Below, piece by piece: positions 1-14,861 of a stretch of DNA of 64,000 bases. The notes under the pieces are model-generated. The model had not been told where the DNA came from. It saw only the letters and a list, made by a program, of their open reading frames with translations, and did not search any database. The number at the start of each line of letters is the position of its first letter. Within the stretch, counting starts at the first letter, position 1. The position numbers were made by a program, and so were the translations under genes. The stretch comes from Alkalihalobacterium alkalinitrilicum. Lineage in GTDB: Bacteria; Bacillota; Bacilli; Bacillales; Bacillaceae_F. The stretch lies in NCBI RefSeq assembly GCF_002019605.1, contig NZ_KV917368.1:4292519-4356518 (forward strand), read 5' to 3'.

Positions 1-1
1 T

Positions 2-913
<912 letters not shown>

Positions 914-936
914 TCTTCTATAGTGAAAGTTTTGGT

Positions 937-976
937 AAGGGAGGGGAAAAGCACCAGCAGTTCTTTCTCCCTTTTT
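937..976 (+). terminator. hairpin after gapA (partial terminator or processing site)
   Basis: AAGGGAG at 937-943 pairs with CTCCCTT at 967-973 and runs into five T's. The loop is about 23 nt. It lies in the 110-bp gapA-pgk gap, so it may attenuate or separate gapA from the rest of the operon. Stem length is modest. Confidence 0.45.
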
Positions 977-1023
977 CTAAATCTTTCTAAATGTTCAATT
1001 CAAATTGAGGGGGTTCACACGAA

Positions 1024-4512
<3,489 letters not shown>

Positions 4513-4626
4513 ATTTTGTTACATTTTTATGTTTGTTAGAGGGTTTTAATGTTTAATCACGAATGATGAATAGGCATTAACGGACATCCTAGAAATGGAT
4601 ACAAAACTGGAAATTATTATTGTTAA

Positions 4627-5931
<1,305 letters not shown>

Positions 5932-5941
5932 TGAATTTATT

Positions 5942-5975
5942 AAAGAGGCTGAGACTTTGAATTCAGCCTCTTTTT
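5942..5975 (+). terminator. rho-independent terminator of the glycolytic operon
   Basis: AAAGAGGCTGA (5942-5952) pairs perfectly with TCAGCCTCTTT (5963-5973), followed by T's. It lies 10 bp after the eno stop codon. Confidence 0.93.
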
Positions 5976-6032
5976 ACATGGATAAGAAAAGGAGCTAAGT
6001 TTGTTCATCAATTTAAGATTAAAAAAGCAAAA

Positions 6033-6590
6033 GCGGTCACTATGAGAGCGTTATAGTGACCGAACCCAAAGAGAAAAGGTCAAAGCGGTAACTAAGAAAG
6101 CGTCATAGTGACCGAACCCGAAGAAAAAAAGCAAAAGCGGTAACTATGAAAGCATCATGGTGACCGAACACGAAGAAAAAAAGCAATAGCAGTCACTAAG
6201 AAAGCGTCATAGTGACCGAACCCAAAGAGAAAAAGCCAAAGCGGTAACTATGAAAGCGTCATAGTGACCGAACCCGAAGAAAAAAAGCCAAAGCGGTAAC
6301 TATGAAAGCGTCATAGTGACCGAACCCAAAGAGAAAAAGCCAAAGCGGTAACTATGAAAGCATCATGGTGACCGAACACGAAGAGGAAAAGTCAAAGCGG
6401 TAACTATGAGAGCGTTATAGTGACCAAACCCAAAGATAAAAAGCCAAAGCGGTAACTAAGAAAGCGTCATAGTGACCGAACCCAAAGAGAAAAAGCCAAA
6501 GCGGTAACTATGAAAGCGTCATGGTGACCGACCACGAAGAGAAAAAGCCAAAGCGGTCACTATGAAGTAACCATGGGTGACTAGGTAGTA
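6033..6590 (+). repeat. 52-bp tandem hairpin array 1 (ten full units and a partial eleventh)
   Basis: Units begin at 6033, 6085, 6137, 6189, 6241, 6293, 6345, 6397, 6449, 6501 and 6553, an exact 52-bp period. Each unit carries an inverted repeat, GGTMACTATGA - about 5 nt - TCATAGTGACC (perfect in the first unit over GGTCACTAT/ATAGTGACC), then a purine-rich linker (CGAACCCAAAGAGAAAAAGC). Differences are scattered point changes; there are no unique spacers. No reading frame of note crosses it. It starts about 60 bp after the eno terminator and ends before the secG promoter. Related arrays lie at 31101-31560 and 49750-49930. Confidence 0.95.
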
Positions 6591-6634
6591 GTGAAATATA
6601 ATGAGGGTAACTATCGACATATCGACAAATTTAA

Positions 6635-6662
6635 TTGTTCATTAAATAAATGTGGGTATAAT
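6635..6662 (+). promoter_or_regulatory. probable sigma-A promoter of secG
   Basis: The -35-like TTGTTC (6635-6640) and a perfect -10 TATAAT (6657-6662) are separated by 16 bp. secG starts 84 bp after the -10. Confidence 0.6.
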
Positions 6663-6745
6663 GCTATTGAGAAGTAGTTGCCACAAGTATTGCTTTTATG
6701 ATAAATTAGTATAAGCGCATACTGTGCTTGGAGGTGGATCATTCA

Positions 6746-6976
6746 GTGCAAATGTTAATGTTCGTCTTATTAATTATTGTTTCAATCGCCCTAATTGCTG
6801 TTGTTTTATTGCAAGCGGGTAAGAGTGCAGGTCTTTCTGGAGCAATTTCTGGTGGTGCAGAACAACTATTAGGGAAACAAAAAGCTCGCGGTATCGATGC
6901 AGTTCTTGCACGTGCAACAGTCGTCCTTGCAGTATTGTTTTTTGTTTTAACTATTGCGGTAGCATACTTTATGTAA
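6746..6976 (+). CDS. secG: protein translocase subunit SecG
   Basis: Small membrane subunit of the SecYEG channel that assists SecA-driven export. It has 76 aa, the same as in B. subtilis: a TM helix near residues 3-22, the conserved cytoplasmic loop [24 protein letters not shown], and a second TM helix near 53-74. The start is GTG 6746, preceded by GGAGGTGG at 6730-6737 with ideal spacing. The longer frame from TTG 6728 would have the SD inside the coding region and is rejected. The order secG-carboxylesterase-rnr-smpB-ssrA is conserved in Bacillus. Confidence 0.95.
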   Translation: MQMLMFVLLIIVSIALIAVVLLQAGKSAGLSGAISGGAEQLLGKQKARGIDAVLARATVVLAVLFFVLTIAVAYFM

Positions 6977-6982
6977 TAATCC

Positions 6983-7013
6983 AAAAGCAGCTGAAGCAAT
7001 CTTCACTGCTTTT
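6983..7013 (+). terminator. terminator after secG
   Basis: AAAAGCAG (6983-6990) pairs with CTGCTTTT (7006-7013). Inside, TGAAG/CTTCA pair as well, leaving a CAAT loop. It begins right after the secG stop codon. Confidence 0.85.
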
Positions 7014-7067
7014 CTTTATACTTTAAGAAGGGAACCATTCAATCAAGTATAAAGTATAAGAAAGGAC

Positions 7068-7144
7068 TACGATTTTCACTGTTTACAGTGCGAGATCGTA
7101 CTTTTCAATTCGTTGAGAAAACTCGGCAACTTTGTCGGGTTTTT
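7068..7144 (+). other. structured intergenic segment: two-part hairpin followed by a terminator-like hairpin
   Basis: TACGAT (7068-7073)/ATCGTA (7095-7100) encloses CACTG (7077-7081)/CAGTG (7086-7090). About 20 nt later ACTCGGC (7121-7127) pairs with GTCGGGT (7134-7140), including two G-T pairs, and runs into five T's. This looks like a short transcript with its own terminator, or an attenuator. It has no coding frame and is not a family I recognise. Confidence 0.4.
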
Positions 7145-7300
7145 ATTATAAAATTTTAAACTGGAAAAATAGACCAATCTAGAAATGTTTTGGTTTTGCC
7201 ATAATACGCTTTAAAAAAGTCATTTTAGAGGATGATCATTTTTGGCGATTATTAATCGTGTATACTGCAATACTATTCTTTATTCGAAAGTAGTATTTAT

Positions 7301-7510
7301 CCCGTTTAACTGGCGCTAAGACTCCCACTTCAAGGCTTTGAGGGCAACAAGAAAGGCTAAGTGGGAGATAAGCGCCAGTAACAAGTAGTGAACACAGACT
7401 AAGTTCGCCACGTCCTGTGGCAACGTCTGTGTGACCCACCTCGTGTGGGCCCCAACTAACAATCAGTGGGGGATGAAAGAAAACCCCCACTGATTGAAGT
7501 TTCACTTTAT
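7301..7510 (+). repeat. structured repeat element, copy A (full, IS200/IS605-like ends)
   Basis: A 210-bp non-coding element beginning CCCGTTTAACTGGCGCT after TTTAT, and ending GAAGTTTCACTTTAT. Long-range stems are ACTGGCGCT (7309-7317)/AGCGCCAGT (7371-7379) and ACTCCCACTT (7321-7330)/AAGTGGGAG (7359-7367). Then come the small hairpin GCCAC..GTGGC and ACACAGAC..GTCTGTGT, and a terminal hairpin AATCAGTGGGGG (7461-7472)/CCCCCACTGATT (7484-7495). Related copies are at 17534, 31611 and 59144. Hairpin-bounded ends without terminal inverted repeats fit a non-autonomous IS200/IS605-type element or its guide-RNA end; that assignment is inference. Confidence 0.7.
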
Positions 7511-7648
7511 GTCACGGTGAAAATGAATGTATGAATTTGGGAAGATTCGGCTACGAATTTTTCCCTTCACTTTTAATAGAGAACGCAACTTCAGGTGAAA
7601 CTAAAGAATAGATTGAGGTCTGTGAAATGAAAAGGTAGGTACGAACGT

Positions 7649-8398
7649 ATGAAAATAGTTGCTCCAAAACCATTTACATTTGAAGGTGGAAAGCGAGCGG
7701 TATTGTTGCTCCACGGTTTTACAGGGAATACGGCGGATGTGAGAATGTTAGGGAGGTATTTGCAAGAACAGGGATACACGTGTCATGCTCCTTTATATAA
7801 AGGACATGGGGTCCCTCCCGAAGAGCTCGTCCATACAGGCCCTGAAGATTGGTGGCAGGATGTTGAAGCAGGCTACAATTTCCTAAAAGAACGGGGTCAT
7901 GAAAAAATTGCGGTATGTGGACTTTCGCTCGGAGGTGTATTTTCGTTAAAAGTCGGCTACACTTTACCGGTAAAGGGTGTCGTGCCAATGTGTGCCCCGA
8001 TGAATCCAAAAACGGAAGTCGCGATGTATGAAGGCGTACTTGAATATGCGAAAGAGTACAAGCGTCGTGAACAAAAGAGTGAAGAACAAATTGAGCAAGA
8101 GATGAGGGAGTTTAAGCAAACCCCGATGCAAACATTAAAAGCTTTGCAGCAACTCATTAATGATGTACGAGAGCAGTTAGACTATATATATGCCCCAGTT
8201 ATGGTCGTACAAGCTCGTCATGATGAAATGATTGATACTAATAGTGCAAATATTATATATGAGCACGTTGAAAGTGATAAGAAAGCAATTAAATGGTATG
8301 AAAACTCGACACACGTTATTACGCTAGACAAGGAAAAGGAACAATTGCACGAAGATATCCTACAGTTTTTAAATAAATTAAACTGGACTGAATCGTAA
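7649..8398 (+). CDS. est: carboxylesterase, Est30/YvaK family
   Basis: Alpha/beta hydrolase that cleaves short-chain carboxyl esters in the cytoplasm. It has 249 aa and resembles the Geobacillus Est30 carboxylesterase along its whole length. LLLHGFTGN near residue 20 forms the oxyanion region, GLSLGG puts the nucleophile at about Ser93, RHDEMI near 192 supplies the Asp, and STHVITLD near 222 the His. The physiological substrate is unknown in the family. ATG 7649 follows GGTAGG at about 7635. The gene lies 25 bp before rnr in the conserved secG-est-rnr-smpB-ssrA cluster. Confidence 0.92.
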   Translation: MKIVAPKPFTFEGGKRAVLLLHGFTGNTADVRMLGRYLQEQGYTCHAPLYKGHGVPPEELVHTGPEDWWQDVEAGYNFLKERGHEKIAVCGLSLGGVFSLKVGYTLPVKGVVPMCAPMNPKTEVAMYEGVLEYAKEYKRREQKSEEQIEQEMREFKQTPMQTLKALQQLINDVREQLDYIYAPVMVVQARHDEMIDTNSANIIYEHVESDKKAIKWYENSTHVITLDKEKEQLHEDILQFLNKLNWTES

Positions 8399-8423
8399 GA
8401 ATAAAAGAAAGGAGTGTAAGAAT

Positions 8424-10751
8424 ATGACTGAAGAAAAAATTCAACACCTCTTAGAATTTATGCGGGAAGAGGCTTATAAACCATTGACCGTTACCGAGCT
8501 AGAAGAGGCATTCGGATTAAAAGACTCAAGTGAATTTAAAGAATTTGTTAAAGTTTTAAACACGATGGAAGAACAAGGACTGATCGTTAGAACTCGAAGT
8601 AATCGTTACGGTGTTCCTGAACGAATGAATTTAATCAAAGGTAGAGTGCAAGGAAATGCGAAAGGTTTCGCCTTTATTATTCCAGAGGTACAAGGAGAAA
8701 CAGATGTTTATGTATCGCAAAGCGATTTAGGAGGAGCAATGAATGGAGACACGGTACTCGTTCGTTTGCACCCGAAATCGACTGGAACGAGACCAGAAGG
8801 AAGTATTATTCGTATTATCGAGCGGGGAATGCAGCAGATCGTTGGTACATATATGGACCACGAACAATATGGAATGGTTGTCGCAGATGACAAACGGATT
8901 CCGAATAACATCTTTATACCAAAGACCGCTTCAAAAGGAGCAGCAGAAGGTCATAAGGTTGTTGTTAAAATTACTAAATTCCCTGAAGGGCGTAACAGTG
9001 CTGAAGGGGAAGTCACCGAAATATTAGGGCATAAAAACGACCCTGGAATTGATATTTTATCCATTATTCACAAACATGGATTACCGCAAGAGTTTCCGCA
9101 GGATGTCCTAAATCAAGCGGAGGGTGTTCCTGACGAAATTGATCCTGAAGAAATAAAAAATCGCCGCGACCTGCGTGATAAAACCATTGTAACGATTGAT
9201 GGTGCCGATGCAAAGGACTTAGATGATGCAGTTAACGTTGAAAAATTAGAAAACGGAAACTATTTGCTAGGCGTTCATATTGCTGACGTCAGTTATTACG
9301 TGAAAGAAGGATCGCCTATTGATGTGGAAGCCGAAGAGCGTGGTACGAGTGTTTATTTAGTAGACCGCGTTATTCCAATGATCCCGCATCGTCTATCGAA
9401 TGGGATTTGTAGTTTAAATCCAAAAGTCGATCGCTTAACTTTATCTTGTGAAATGGAAATTACTCCAGACGGACAAGTGATCGCTCATGATATTTTCCAA
9501 AGTGTCATTCGAACGACAGAACGGATGACGTATACTGAAGTGAGAAAAATTTTACAAGATGAAGACGAAGAAGTACTTCAGCGCTTTGAGCCGCTCATTC
9601 CGTTTTTTAAACAAATGGGCGAATTAGCTAACATCCTTCGTAAAAAACGTTTTGAACGTGGTGCGATTGATTTCGATTTTAAAGAGGCGAAAGTATTAGT
9701 AGATGAGGAAGGCAAGCCAACAGACGTTGTCATCCGCGAACGGTCCGTAGCAGAGCGGTTAATTGAAGAATTTATGTTAGCGGCAAATGAAACGATTGCC
9801 GAACATTTTCATTGGTTAAAGGTTCCGTTTATTTACCGTATTCACGATGATCCGAAAGAAGATAAACTTAATAAATTTTTAGAATTTATTACGAACTTCG
9901 GATATGTTGTACGTGGTACGGCAAATTCAATTCATCCACGCGCTTTGCAGCAACTTCTTGAAGCGGTTCGCGGCGAGCCTGAGGAAACGGTCATTAGTAC
10001 CGTAATGCTTCGTTCGATGCAACAGGCAAAGTATAACCCTGAAAGCTTAGGTCACTTTGGGCTTTCTACAGAGTTTTACACGCATTTCACATCACCAATT
10101 CGTCGTTATCCTGACTTAATTGTGCATCGACTGATTCGCACATACTTAGTCGAAGGCAAGACGGATGAAAAGACGCAAAGTCATTGGAAAAACCGTTTGG
10201 ATGAAATTGCGAAACATTCATCGGAAATGGAACGTCGCTCGGTCGATGCTGAACGTGAAACGGACGAAGTGAAAAAAGCACAATATATGGAAGATAAAAT
10301 TGGTGAGACATTCACGGGAATGATTAGTGGTGTGACGAACTTTGGTATCTTCGTTGAGCTTGAAAATACAATCGAAGGTCTTGTTCATGTGAGCTATTTA
10401 ACCGATGACTATTATAGTTATGACGAGCGCGCGTATGCTATGATTGGTGAACGCACAGGTAATGTGTTCCGTATTGGGGATGAGCTTGAAGTTCGTTGTA
10501 TAAACGTCAATGTTGAAGAATCATCGATTGATTTTGAAATTGTGGGTATGAAAGAACCGAAGAAACGAGACCGAAAAGTTTCACCTCAAGTTATCGTTGG
10601 ACCGAAACGCGGCAAAAAAGCTGGTGGTGGAAAAGAAGGACAAACTGGACAAGACAAAGACAAGAAAAATAAAGGCAAACGTAAGAAAAAAGGCTTTTAT
10701 GAAAATGCCCCTAAGAATAAACGAAACAAAGGTAAAAAGAAAAAACGTTAA
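8424..10751 (+). CDS. rnr: ribonuclease R
   Basis: Processive 3'-5' exoribonuclease (RNB family) that degrades structured RNA and, with tmRNA-SmpB, defective mRNAs. It has 775 aa: an N-terminal helix-turn-helix (about 1-70), two cold-shock domains (70-230), the RNB catalytic domain with [13 protein letters not shown] near residue 258 holding the catalytic aspartates, an S1 domain near 625-710, and a very Lys/Gly-rich tail from about 720. ATG 8424 follows AGAAAGGAGTG. The Lys-rich tail is typical and its length varies between species. smpB and ssrA follow. Confidence 0.97.
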   Translation: MTEEKIQHLLEFMREEAYKPLTVTELEEAFGLKDSSEFKEFVKVLNTMEEQGLIVRTRSNRYGVPERMNLIKGRVQGNAKGFAFIIPEVQGETDVYVSQSDLGGAMNGDTVLVRLHPKSTGTRPEGSIIRIIERGMQQIVGTYMDHEQYGMVVADDKRIPNNIFIPKTASKGAAEGHKVVVKITKFPEGRNSAEGEVTEILGHKNDPGIDILSIIHKHGLPQEFPQDVLNQAEGVPDEIDPEEIKNRRDLRDKTIVTIDGADAKDLDDAVNVEKLENGNYLLGVHIADVSYYVKEGSPIDVEAEERGTSVYLVDRVIPMIPHRLSNGICSLNPKVDRLTLSCEMEITPDGQVIAHDIFQSVIRTTERMTYTEVRKILQDEDEEVLQRFEPLIPFFKQMGELANILRKKRFERGAIDFDFKEAKVLVDEEGKPTDVVIRERSVAERLIEEFMLAANETIAEHFHWLKVPFIYRIHDDPKEDKLNKFLEFITNFGYVVRGTANSIHPRALQQLLEAVRGEPEETVISTVMLRSMQQAKYNPESLGHFGLSTEFYTHFTSPIRRYPDLIVHRLIRTYLVEGKTDEKTQSHWKNRLDEIAKHSSEMERRSVDAERETDEVKKAQYMEDKIGETFTGMISGVTNFGIFVELENTIEGLVHVSYLTDDYYSYDERAYAMIGERTGNVFRIGDELEVRCINVNVEESSIDFEIVGMKEPKKRDRKVSPQVIVGPKRGKKAGGGKEGQTGQDKDKKNKGKRKKKGFYENAPKNKRNKGKKKKR

Positions 10752-10785
10752 CCGAGAGTTGTTTACTTGGGGAGTTTAAGTAAGG

Positions 10786-10813
10786 AGACGGCAATGATGT
10801 TTGCCGTCTTTTT
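10786..10813 (+). terminator. terminator after rnr
   Basis: AGACGGCAA (10786-10794) pairs with TTGCCGTCT (10801-10809), followed by T's to 10813. Confidence 0.92.
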
Positions 10814-10845
10814 AGATTGGCGTGCATATAGTTGGAGTGAGTGAG

Positions 10846-10908
10846 TTCGCTTATCTCTTCAAATAACGATTTTTCTTTAAAATAGACCTGAGTTTGCCGA
10901 TAAGCGAA
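10846..10908. repeat. 10-bp inverted repeat in the rnr-smpB gap
   Basis: TTCGCTTATC (10846-10855) and GATAAGCGAA (10899-10908) are perfect inverted arms around 43 bp with no coding frame. The arms lie in the 270-bp gap before smpB, together with a small CAACT/AGTTG hairpin near 10926-10943 followed by T's. It may be a remnant of a dispersed repeat; no function is assigned. Confidence 0.5.
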
Positions 10909-11039
10909 GTTCCAAGACAAAGCGTCAACTGGCCAGCAAGTTGCTTTTTAGCTGCTGTCACTGCATGGATTATGGGTGCTTGTTAACTATAAAGCCGCTT
11001 GCTTTATTTAGCACTTTACTATGAATTATTATGGGGATT

Positions 11040-11048
11040 TGATATAAT
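11040..11048 (+). promoter_or_regulatory. extended -10 promoter of smpB
   Basis: TGATATAAT (TG at 11040-11041, TATAAT at 11043-11048) forms an extended -10. No good -35 is present at 17 bp. The smpB start lies 38 bp downstream, so smpB can be transcribed independently of rnr, whose terminator precedes it. Confidence 0.6.
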
Positions 11049-11086
11049 AGTAAAAATGACGACAAAAATTGGTAGGTGTATGAGAA

Positions 11087-11554
11087 ATGGCGAAAAAAGA
11101 CAGTAATGTCATTGCTCAAAATAAAAAGGCATCCCATGACTATCATATAGAAGAAACGTTTGAAGCAGGGATGGTACTGCAAGGCACAGAGATCAAGTCG
11201 ATCCGTGCAGGTAAAATGAACATAAAAGATGCTTTTGCAAAAATACAAAATGGTGAAATCTACTTATGGAATGCACACATTAATACTTATGAGCAAGGAA
11301 ATCGATATAACCACGATCCGTTAAGGACGAGGAAGTTATTGCTTCATAAAAAGCAAATTAACCAACTTATCGGAGCTTCTAAAGAACAAGGCTACTCTAT
11401 CGTTCCATTAAAAGTATATATTAAAAATGGTTTTGCAAAAGTTCTAATTGGACTAGCGAAAGGGAAGAAAAAGTTCGATAAGCGTGAAGACTTAAAGAAG
11501 AAAGATGCAAAACGTGAGATTGAACGTGCCTTCCGCGATAAGCAGAAAGTATAA
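11087..11554 (+). CDS. smpB: SsrA-binding protein SmpB
   Basis: Binds the tRNA-like domain of tmRNA and brings it to stalled ribosomes for trans-translation. It has 155 aa, the normal length. Motifs: [31 protein letters not shown], the conserved KLL/H..I central part, [18 protein letters not shown], and the basic C-terminal tail ending in AFRDKQKV that becomes helical in the mRNA channel. Its RNA partner ssrA lies 206 bp downstream on the same strand. Confidence 0.97.
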   Translation: MAKKDSNVIAQNKKASHDYHIEETFEAGMVLQGTEIKSIRAGKMNIKDAFAKIQNGEIYLWNAHINTYEQGNRYNHDPLRTRKLLLHKKQINQLIGASKEQGYSIVPLKVYIKNGFAKVLIGLAKGKKKFDKREDLKKKDAKREIERAFRDKQKV

Positions 11555-11623
11555 CACAAGTGCCTTTGTAAGCCATGTTGTTCTACATTGTGTGAGTGAA
11601 TTGCATATGGGATAATTTGTCAT

Positions 11624-11651
11624 TTGAAAATTGGTGTAGATATGCTATAAT
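11624..11651 (+). promoter_or_regulatory. promoter of ssrA
   Basis: The -35 TTGAAA (11624-11629) and the -10 TATAAT (11646-11651) are separated by 16 bp, with an extended TGC just before the -10. It lies about 110 bp upstream of the mature tmRNA 5' end, leaving a precursor leader with a CCAGA/TCTGG hairpin. Confidence 0.75.
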
Positions 11652-11760
11652 GTAATTCCAGACGGCGAGATGATCGCTTCTGGATTACAACTGGCTCATA
11701 TGCCTAACTTCTGTTTTTAGCTGCTGCGTCTGAATAAGTCGTGTATGCTATTTCTAATCT

Positions 11761-12120
11761 GGGGACGTTTTGGATTCGACAGGGGTGGGTTGAGCTTAAG
11801 TTGCGAGTCGAGGGGGTCGGCCTCGTTAAAACGCCAACGCCTATAACTGGCAAAACTAACAATAACTTCGCAGTAGCAGCTTAATAGCGCTTTGCGGTTC
11901 CACCCTCCATCGCCCATGTGGTAGGGAACGGGACTCACTCTAAGTGGGCTACGCTGGCTGTCCTCCGTCTGGGGACGAAGGAAGAGAACAATCAGACTAG
12001 CCTTACTGAAGCCTGTTACTGGGCCGAAGTAAGTGCGAAATGCTAATACAGTAACTACACTCGTAGAAGCTTAAGTATCGACATTCTTGGACGTGGGTTC
12101 GATTCCCACCGTCTCCACCA
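11761..12120 (+). ncRNA. ssrA: transfer-messenger RNA (tmRNA)
   Basis: Rescues stalled ribosomes and tags the nascent peptide for proteolysis. The 5' end GGGGACG pairs with CGTCTCC before the encoded ACCA at 12117-12120 (one G-U), forming the tRNA-like acceptor. TGGATTCGACAGG and GGGTTCGATTCCCACC (T arm) are diagnostic. The tag frame runs 11849-11884: GKTNNNFAVAA then TAA, followed at once by TAG. A non-templated Ala is added first. The tag ends in the usual AA recognised by ClpXP and related proteases. Length is 360 nt. Confidence 0.98.
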
Positions 12121-12130
12121 AAATAACGTG

Positions 12131-12160
12131 AAAAAGACCACCGTGTTAGGTGGTCTTTTT
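12131..12160 (+). terminator. terminator after ssrA
   Basis: AAAAAGACCACC (12131-12142) pairs perfectly with GGTGGTCTTTTT (12149-12160) over a 6-nt loop. Confidence 0.95.
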
Positions 12161-12293
12161 CTGATTCTTTTACTGAATTTGAAAAAACTTTTCCTCAAAG
12201 GCTTTCTTCGCTTTAAGTAATTCCTCTTTATAGTCTTTCTGTATGACTTTCTATTGCTTAAACAATTCCAAACGCATTACTTAAACACAATTA

Positions 12294-13532
12294 TTAAGCT
12301 CCTTGTTCATTCGGATCAACTCGTCCTCCGCGCCCTTTTTCCTCACGACGCAACTGCAACACTATCCATGTAACCATCAGAAGGGCGATTAAAATAAGTC
12401 CACATATCGTAATGACAATGCCATACCACTCGTAATGTTCCCATATAACACCACCACTCGTTCCAATCACACTAGAGCCGAGGTAATAGCAAAGTAAATA
12501 TAAAGAAGCGGCTTGTGATTTATAATTAGTCGCTAATTGTCCAACCAGGCTACTTGCAATCGAATGACTGCCAAAAAAGCCGAATGTAAAAACCGCTAAC
12601 GCTAGTAAAATTAGCCATATATTGGAACTTAACGTTAATAAAGCACCAAGAAGCATAATTAATATCGTGACTGGTAAAGTTTTAGGTTTCCCAAAATGAT
12701 CACTGACTCTCCCCATAAACGTTGAACTAAAAGTTCCGACAAGATAAATTAAAAAAACGAGTCCAATTAGTGTTTGACTTAGAAAATAAGGGGGAGCCAT
12801 GAGTACAAAACTAATATAATTGTAAACCGTGACAAACCCGCCCATCAGAACAAAAGAGATCGTATAAAGTCCGAGAAGTTTTCGATCTTTTAAATTGTGA
12901 AGCAATGATGGGACTATTTTTGTTAATGTATACTTGCTTCTGTTTGAATGGACATCTTCGGGTAAAAGGATCCAAAATAAAACACTTAATAAGACACTAA
13001 TTCCACCGATGACGCCAAGTGCGGCTTGCCATGACAACCAATCCGTTAATGCCCCTGTAATTAATCGGCCAGATAATCCACCAACTGTTGTTCCGCTTAC
13101 GTAAATTCCCATTACAACACCTAATGTTTTGGGATGAAATTCTTCACTTACATACGTCATCGCAATGCCTGGAAAGCCTGCAAGAGCAATTCCTTGTATG
13201 GCACGTATGACAAGTAAGCTCGAAAAGTTCGCGCTAAAGGCAGATAAAATACAAAGGATAGAAGAGATGACTAGTGCCCACGTCATCATTTTTTTTCGTC
13301 CCGTCGAGTCTGAAACAATAGAGGTAATTAACATGGTCACTGCTAAAAATCCAGTCGTTACAGAAAGGGCAAGACTAGCCACTGCAGGGGTAACCTCAAA
13401 TTGCATTGAAAAGATCGGAATCAAAGTTTGCATTGAATATAAAATCATAAAGCTAACAAAGCTCCCTGAAAACAGAGCAAAAATCGTTTTGTAATAATTT
13501 GAATGCTTTTTTTCAATATAGTCCAATGACAT
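12294..13532 (-). CDS. MFS transporter, YybF/YnfM-like
   Basis: Predicted secondary transporter or drug-efflux protein in the cytoplasmic membrane. It has 412 aa and about 12 hydrophobic segments. The loop 2-3 signature SDSTGRKKMMTWALVIS and the second-half SDHFGKPKTLPVTIL are typical of the major facilitator superfamily. The first ~20 residues and last ~15 (KGRGGRVDPNEQGA) are hydrophilic. It is divergent from a LysR-type regulator, the same arrangement as B. subtilis yybF-yybE, and the regulator probably controls it. The substrate cannot be read from the sequence. Confidence 0.85.
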   Translation of the reverse strand: MSLDYIEKKHSNYYKTIFALFSGSFVSFMILYSMQTLIPIFSMQFEVTPAVASLALSVTTGFLAVTMLITSIVSDSTGRKKMMTWALVISSILCILSAFSANFSSLLVIRAIQGIALAGFPGIAMTYVSEEFHPKTLGVVMGIYVSGTTVGGLSGRLITGALTDWLSWQAALGVIGGISVLLSVLFWILLPEDVHSNRSKYTLTKIVPSLLHNLKDRKLLGLYTISFVLMGGFVTVYNYISFVLMAPPYFLSQTLIGLVFLIYLVGTFSSTFMGRVSDHFGKPKTLPVTILIMLLGALLTLSSNIWLILLALAVFTFGFFGSHSIASSLVGQLATNYKSQAASLYLLCYYLGSSVIGTSGGVIWEHYEWYGIVITICGLILIALLMVTWIVLQLRREEKGRGGRVDPNEQGA

Positions 13533-13612
13533 TCTTCTCCCTTAAATATAAAGTTAATGAAAAGAAATTTTCTTTTTACCTATTAAAGCAAGCTCAATAG
13601 TTCAATTGTGCG

Positions 13613-13634
13613 TATCATAAACGCATTTACGATA
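13613..13634. promoter_or_regulatory. 22-bp imperfect palindrome, probable LysR-type operator
   Basis: TATCATAAACG (13613-13623) and CATTTACGATA (13624-13634) are inverted arms matching at 9 of 11 positions. The palindrome sits in the 230-bp divergent region between the MFS gene (12294-13532, -) and the LysR gene (13763-14668, +), where LysR proteins normally bind. Confidence 0.55.
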
Positions 13635-13762
13635 AGATAAAATAATTATACCTCAACAACTACCGTACCTTTAATCATACTTTTGACAACCGATAACTTC
13701 CAATTTATAATTTTCATAATATTAATGCATAAATGTAATGAAATATAAATGGAGGAATTTAA

Positions 13763-14668
13763 ATGGAATGGCAGCAGTTAGCGTATTTTCGAAAAGTTGC
13801 ACAAGTTCAGCACTTTACTCGTGCAGCGGAGGCTCTTTATATTTCTCAACCTGCGTTAAGTCGTTCGATTGCGAGGTTAGAAAAGAAACTTGGAGTTCCG
13901 TTATTTGAACGGAATGGGCGGAATGTAAGGCTCAATCGTTACGGGCAAATGTTTTTAACAAAAGTAGAGGAGGCGCTTTTACTAATAGAAGAAGGCAAAC
14001 AAGAAATACATGACATGATCCAACCAAACCGAGGCCAAATTTCACTGTCTTTTTTACATACTCTTGGATCACATTTGGTCCCTGAGCTAATAGGAGAGTA
14101 TCGGAAGACGTTTCCGGATGTGACGTTTCAACTGTTTCAAAATACAGCTGATATCTTAATTGAGCAGCTGACGACAGGTGATGTTGACCTTTGTTTAACT
14201 TCGAAACCAGTTGAACGCGTAGGATTTAGCTGGGAGGAATTATTTAGTGAGCAGCTTTATATCATTGTCCCCAAGTCTCATCGACTAGCTGAAAAGGGAG
14301 CAATTGAATTAGCAGAAATTGCTGAAGACCCTTTTATAGGCTTTAAAGAAGGTGTTGGTTTAAGGACAATCACCGATCAACTCTGTCAAAAAGCAGGGTT
14401 TACGCCGAATCTCACTTTTGAAGGCCAAGAAGTTTCAACTGTTAATGGACTAGTTTCAGCAGGACTCGGTGTAAGTTTAATTCCAGATCGAAAAGGTTTA
14501 GATGAAACCGAAGTGTCGAAATTGAAAGTATTAGACTTAGAGTGCACGCGTTCCATTGGGGTTGCGTGGGTGGAAGACCGTTATAAGCCTCAAGTCGTTG
14601 AGCAGTTTCAGACTTTTATTGTACATTTCTTTAAAAGCTACCAAGTAATAAATAGTTTACATAGATAA
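13763..14668 (+). CDS. LysR-family transcriptional regulator, YybE-like
   Basis: Has an N-terminal winged helix-turn-helix (residues about 1-60: WQQLAYFRKVAQVQHFTRAA, SQPALSRSIARLEKKLGVPLFER) and a C-terminal periplasmic-binding-like effector domain (about 90-295). Its 301 aa are normal for the family. ATG 13763 follows GGAGGAATTTAA. It is divergently transcribed from an MFS transporter and a palindrome lies between them, so it likely regulates that gene and itself in response to an unknown ligand. A terminator follows. Confidence 0.9.
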   Translation: MEWQQLAYFRKVAQVQHFTRAAEALYISQPALSRSIARLEKKLGVPLFERNGRNVRLNRYGQMFLTKVEEALLLIEEGKQEIHDMIQPNRGQISLSFLHTLGSHLVPELIGEYRKTFPDVTFQLFQNTADILIEQLTTGDVDLCLTSKPVERVGFSWEELFSEQLYIIVPKSHRLAEKGAIELAEIAEDPFIGFKEGVGLRTITDQLCQKAGFTPNLTFEGQEVSTVNGLVSAGLGVSLIPDRKGLDETEVSKLKVLDLECTRSIGVAWVEDRYKPQVVEQFQTFIVHFFKSYQVINSLHR

Positions 14669-14753
14669 AATTATTAGAACTTCGAGATCTGCGTACAAAT
14701 TCACTCCAGATTGTTTCATTCACAGAAAATACAGAAAACACATAGGATAGGAG

Positions 14754-14778
14754 CACAGGATGAACCCTGTGTTTTTTT
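14754..14778 (+). terminator. terminator after the LysR gene
   Basis: CACAGG (14754-14759) pairs with CCTGTG (14766-14771), followed by seven T's. Confidence 0.85.
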
Positions 14779-14861
14779 GGGGTTAAGATAATAAATCAAT
14801 TAGAGATTGTTTGGGCTAACCATTCTAGGTCTAAGCATTAAAGATTTTTTTTAACAATAAC

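Noticed and set aside
6033-6590. CRISPR array
   Set aside because: Whole 52-bp units repeat including the 'spacer' part; no unique spacers and no cas genes. The same holds for the arrays at 31.1 and 49.8 kb.
10597-10779. Lys-rich frame at the end of rnr
   Set aside because: Out-of-frame reading of the Lys/Gly-rich RNase R tail.
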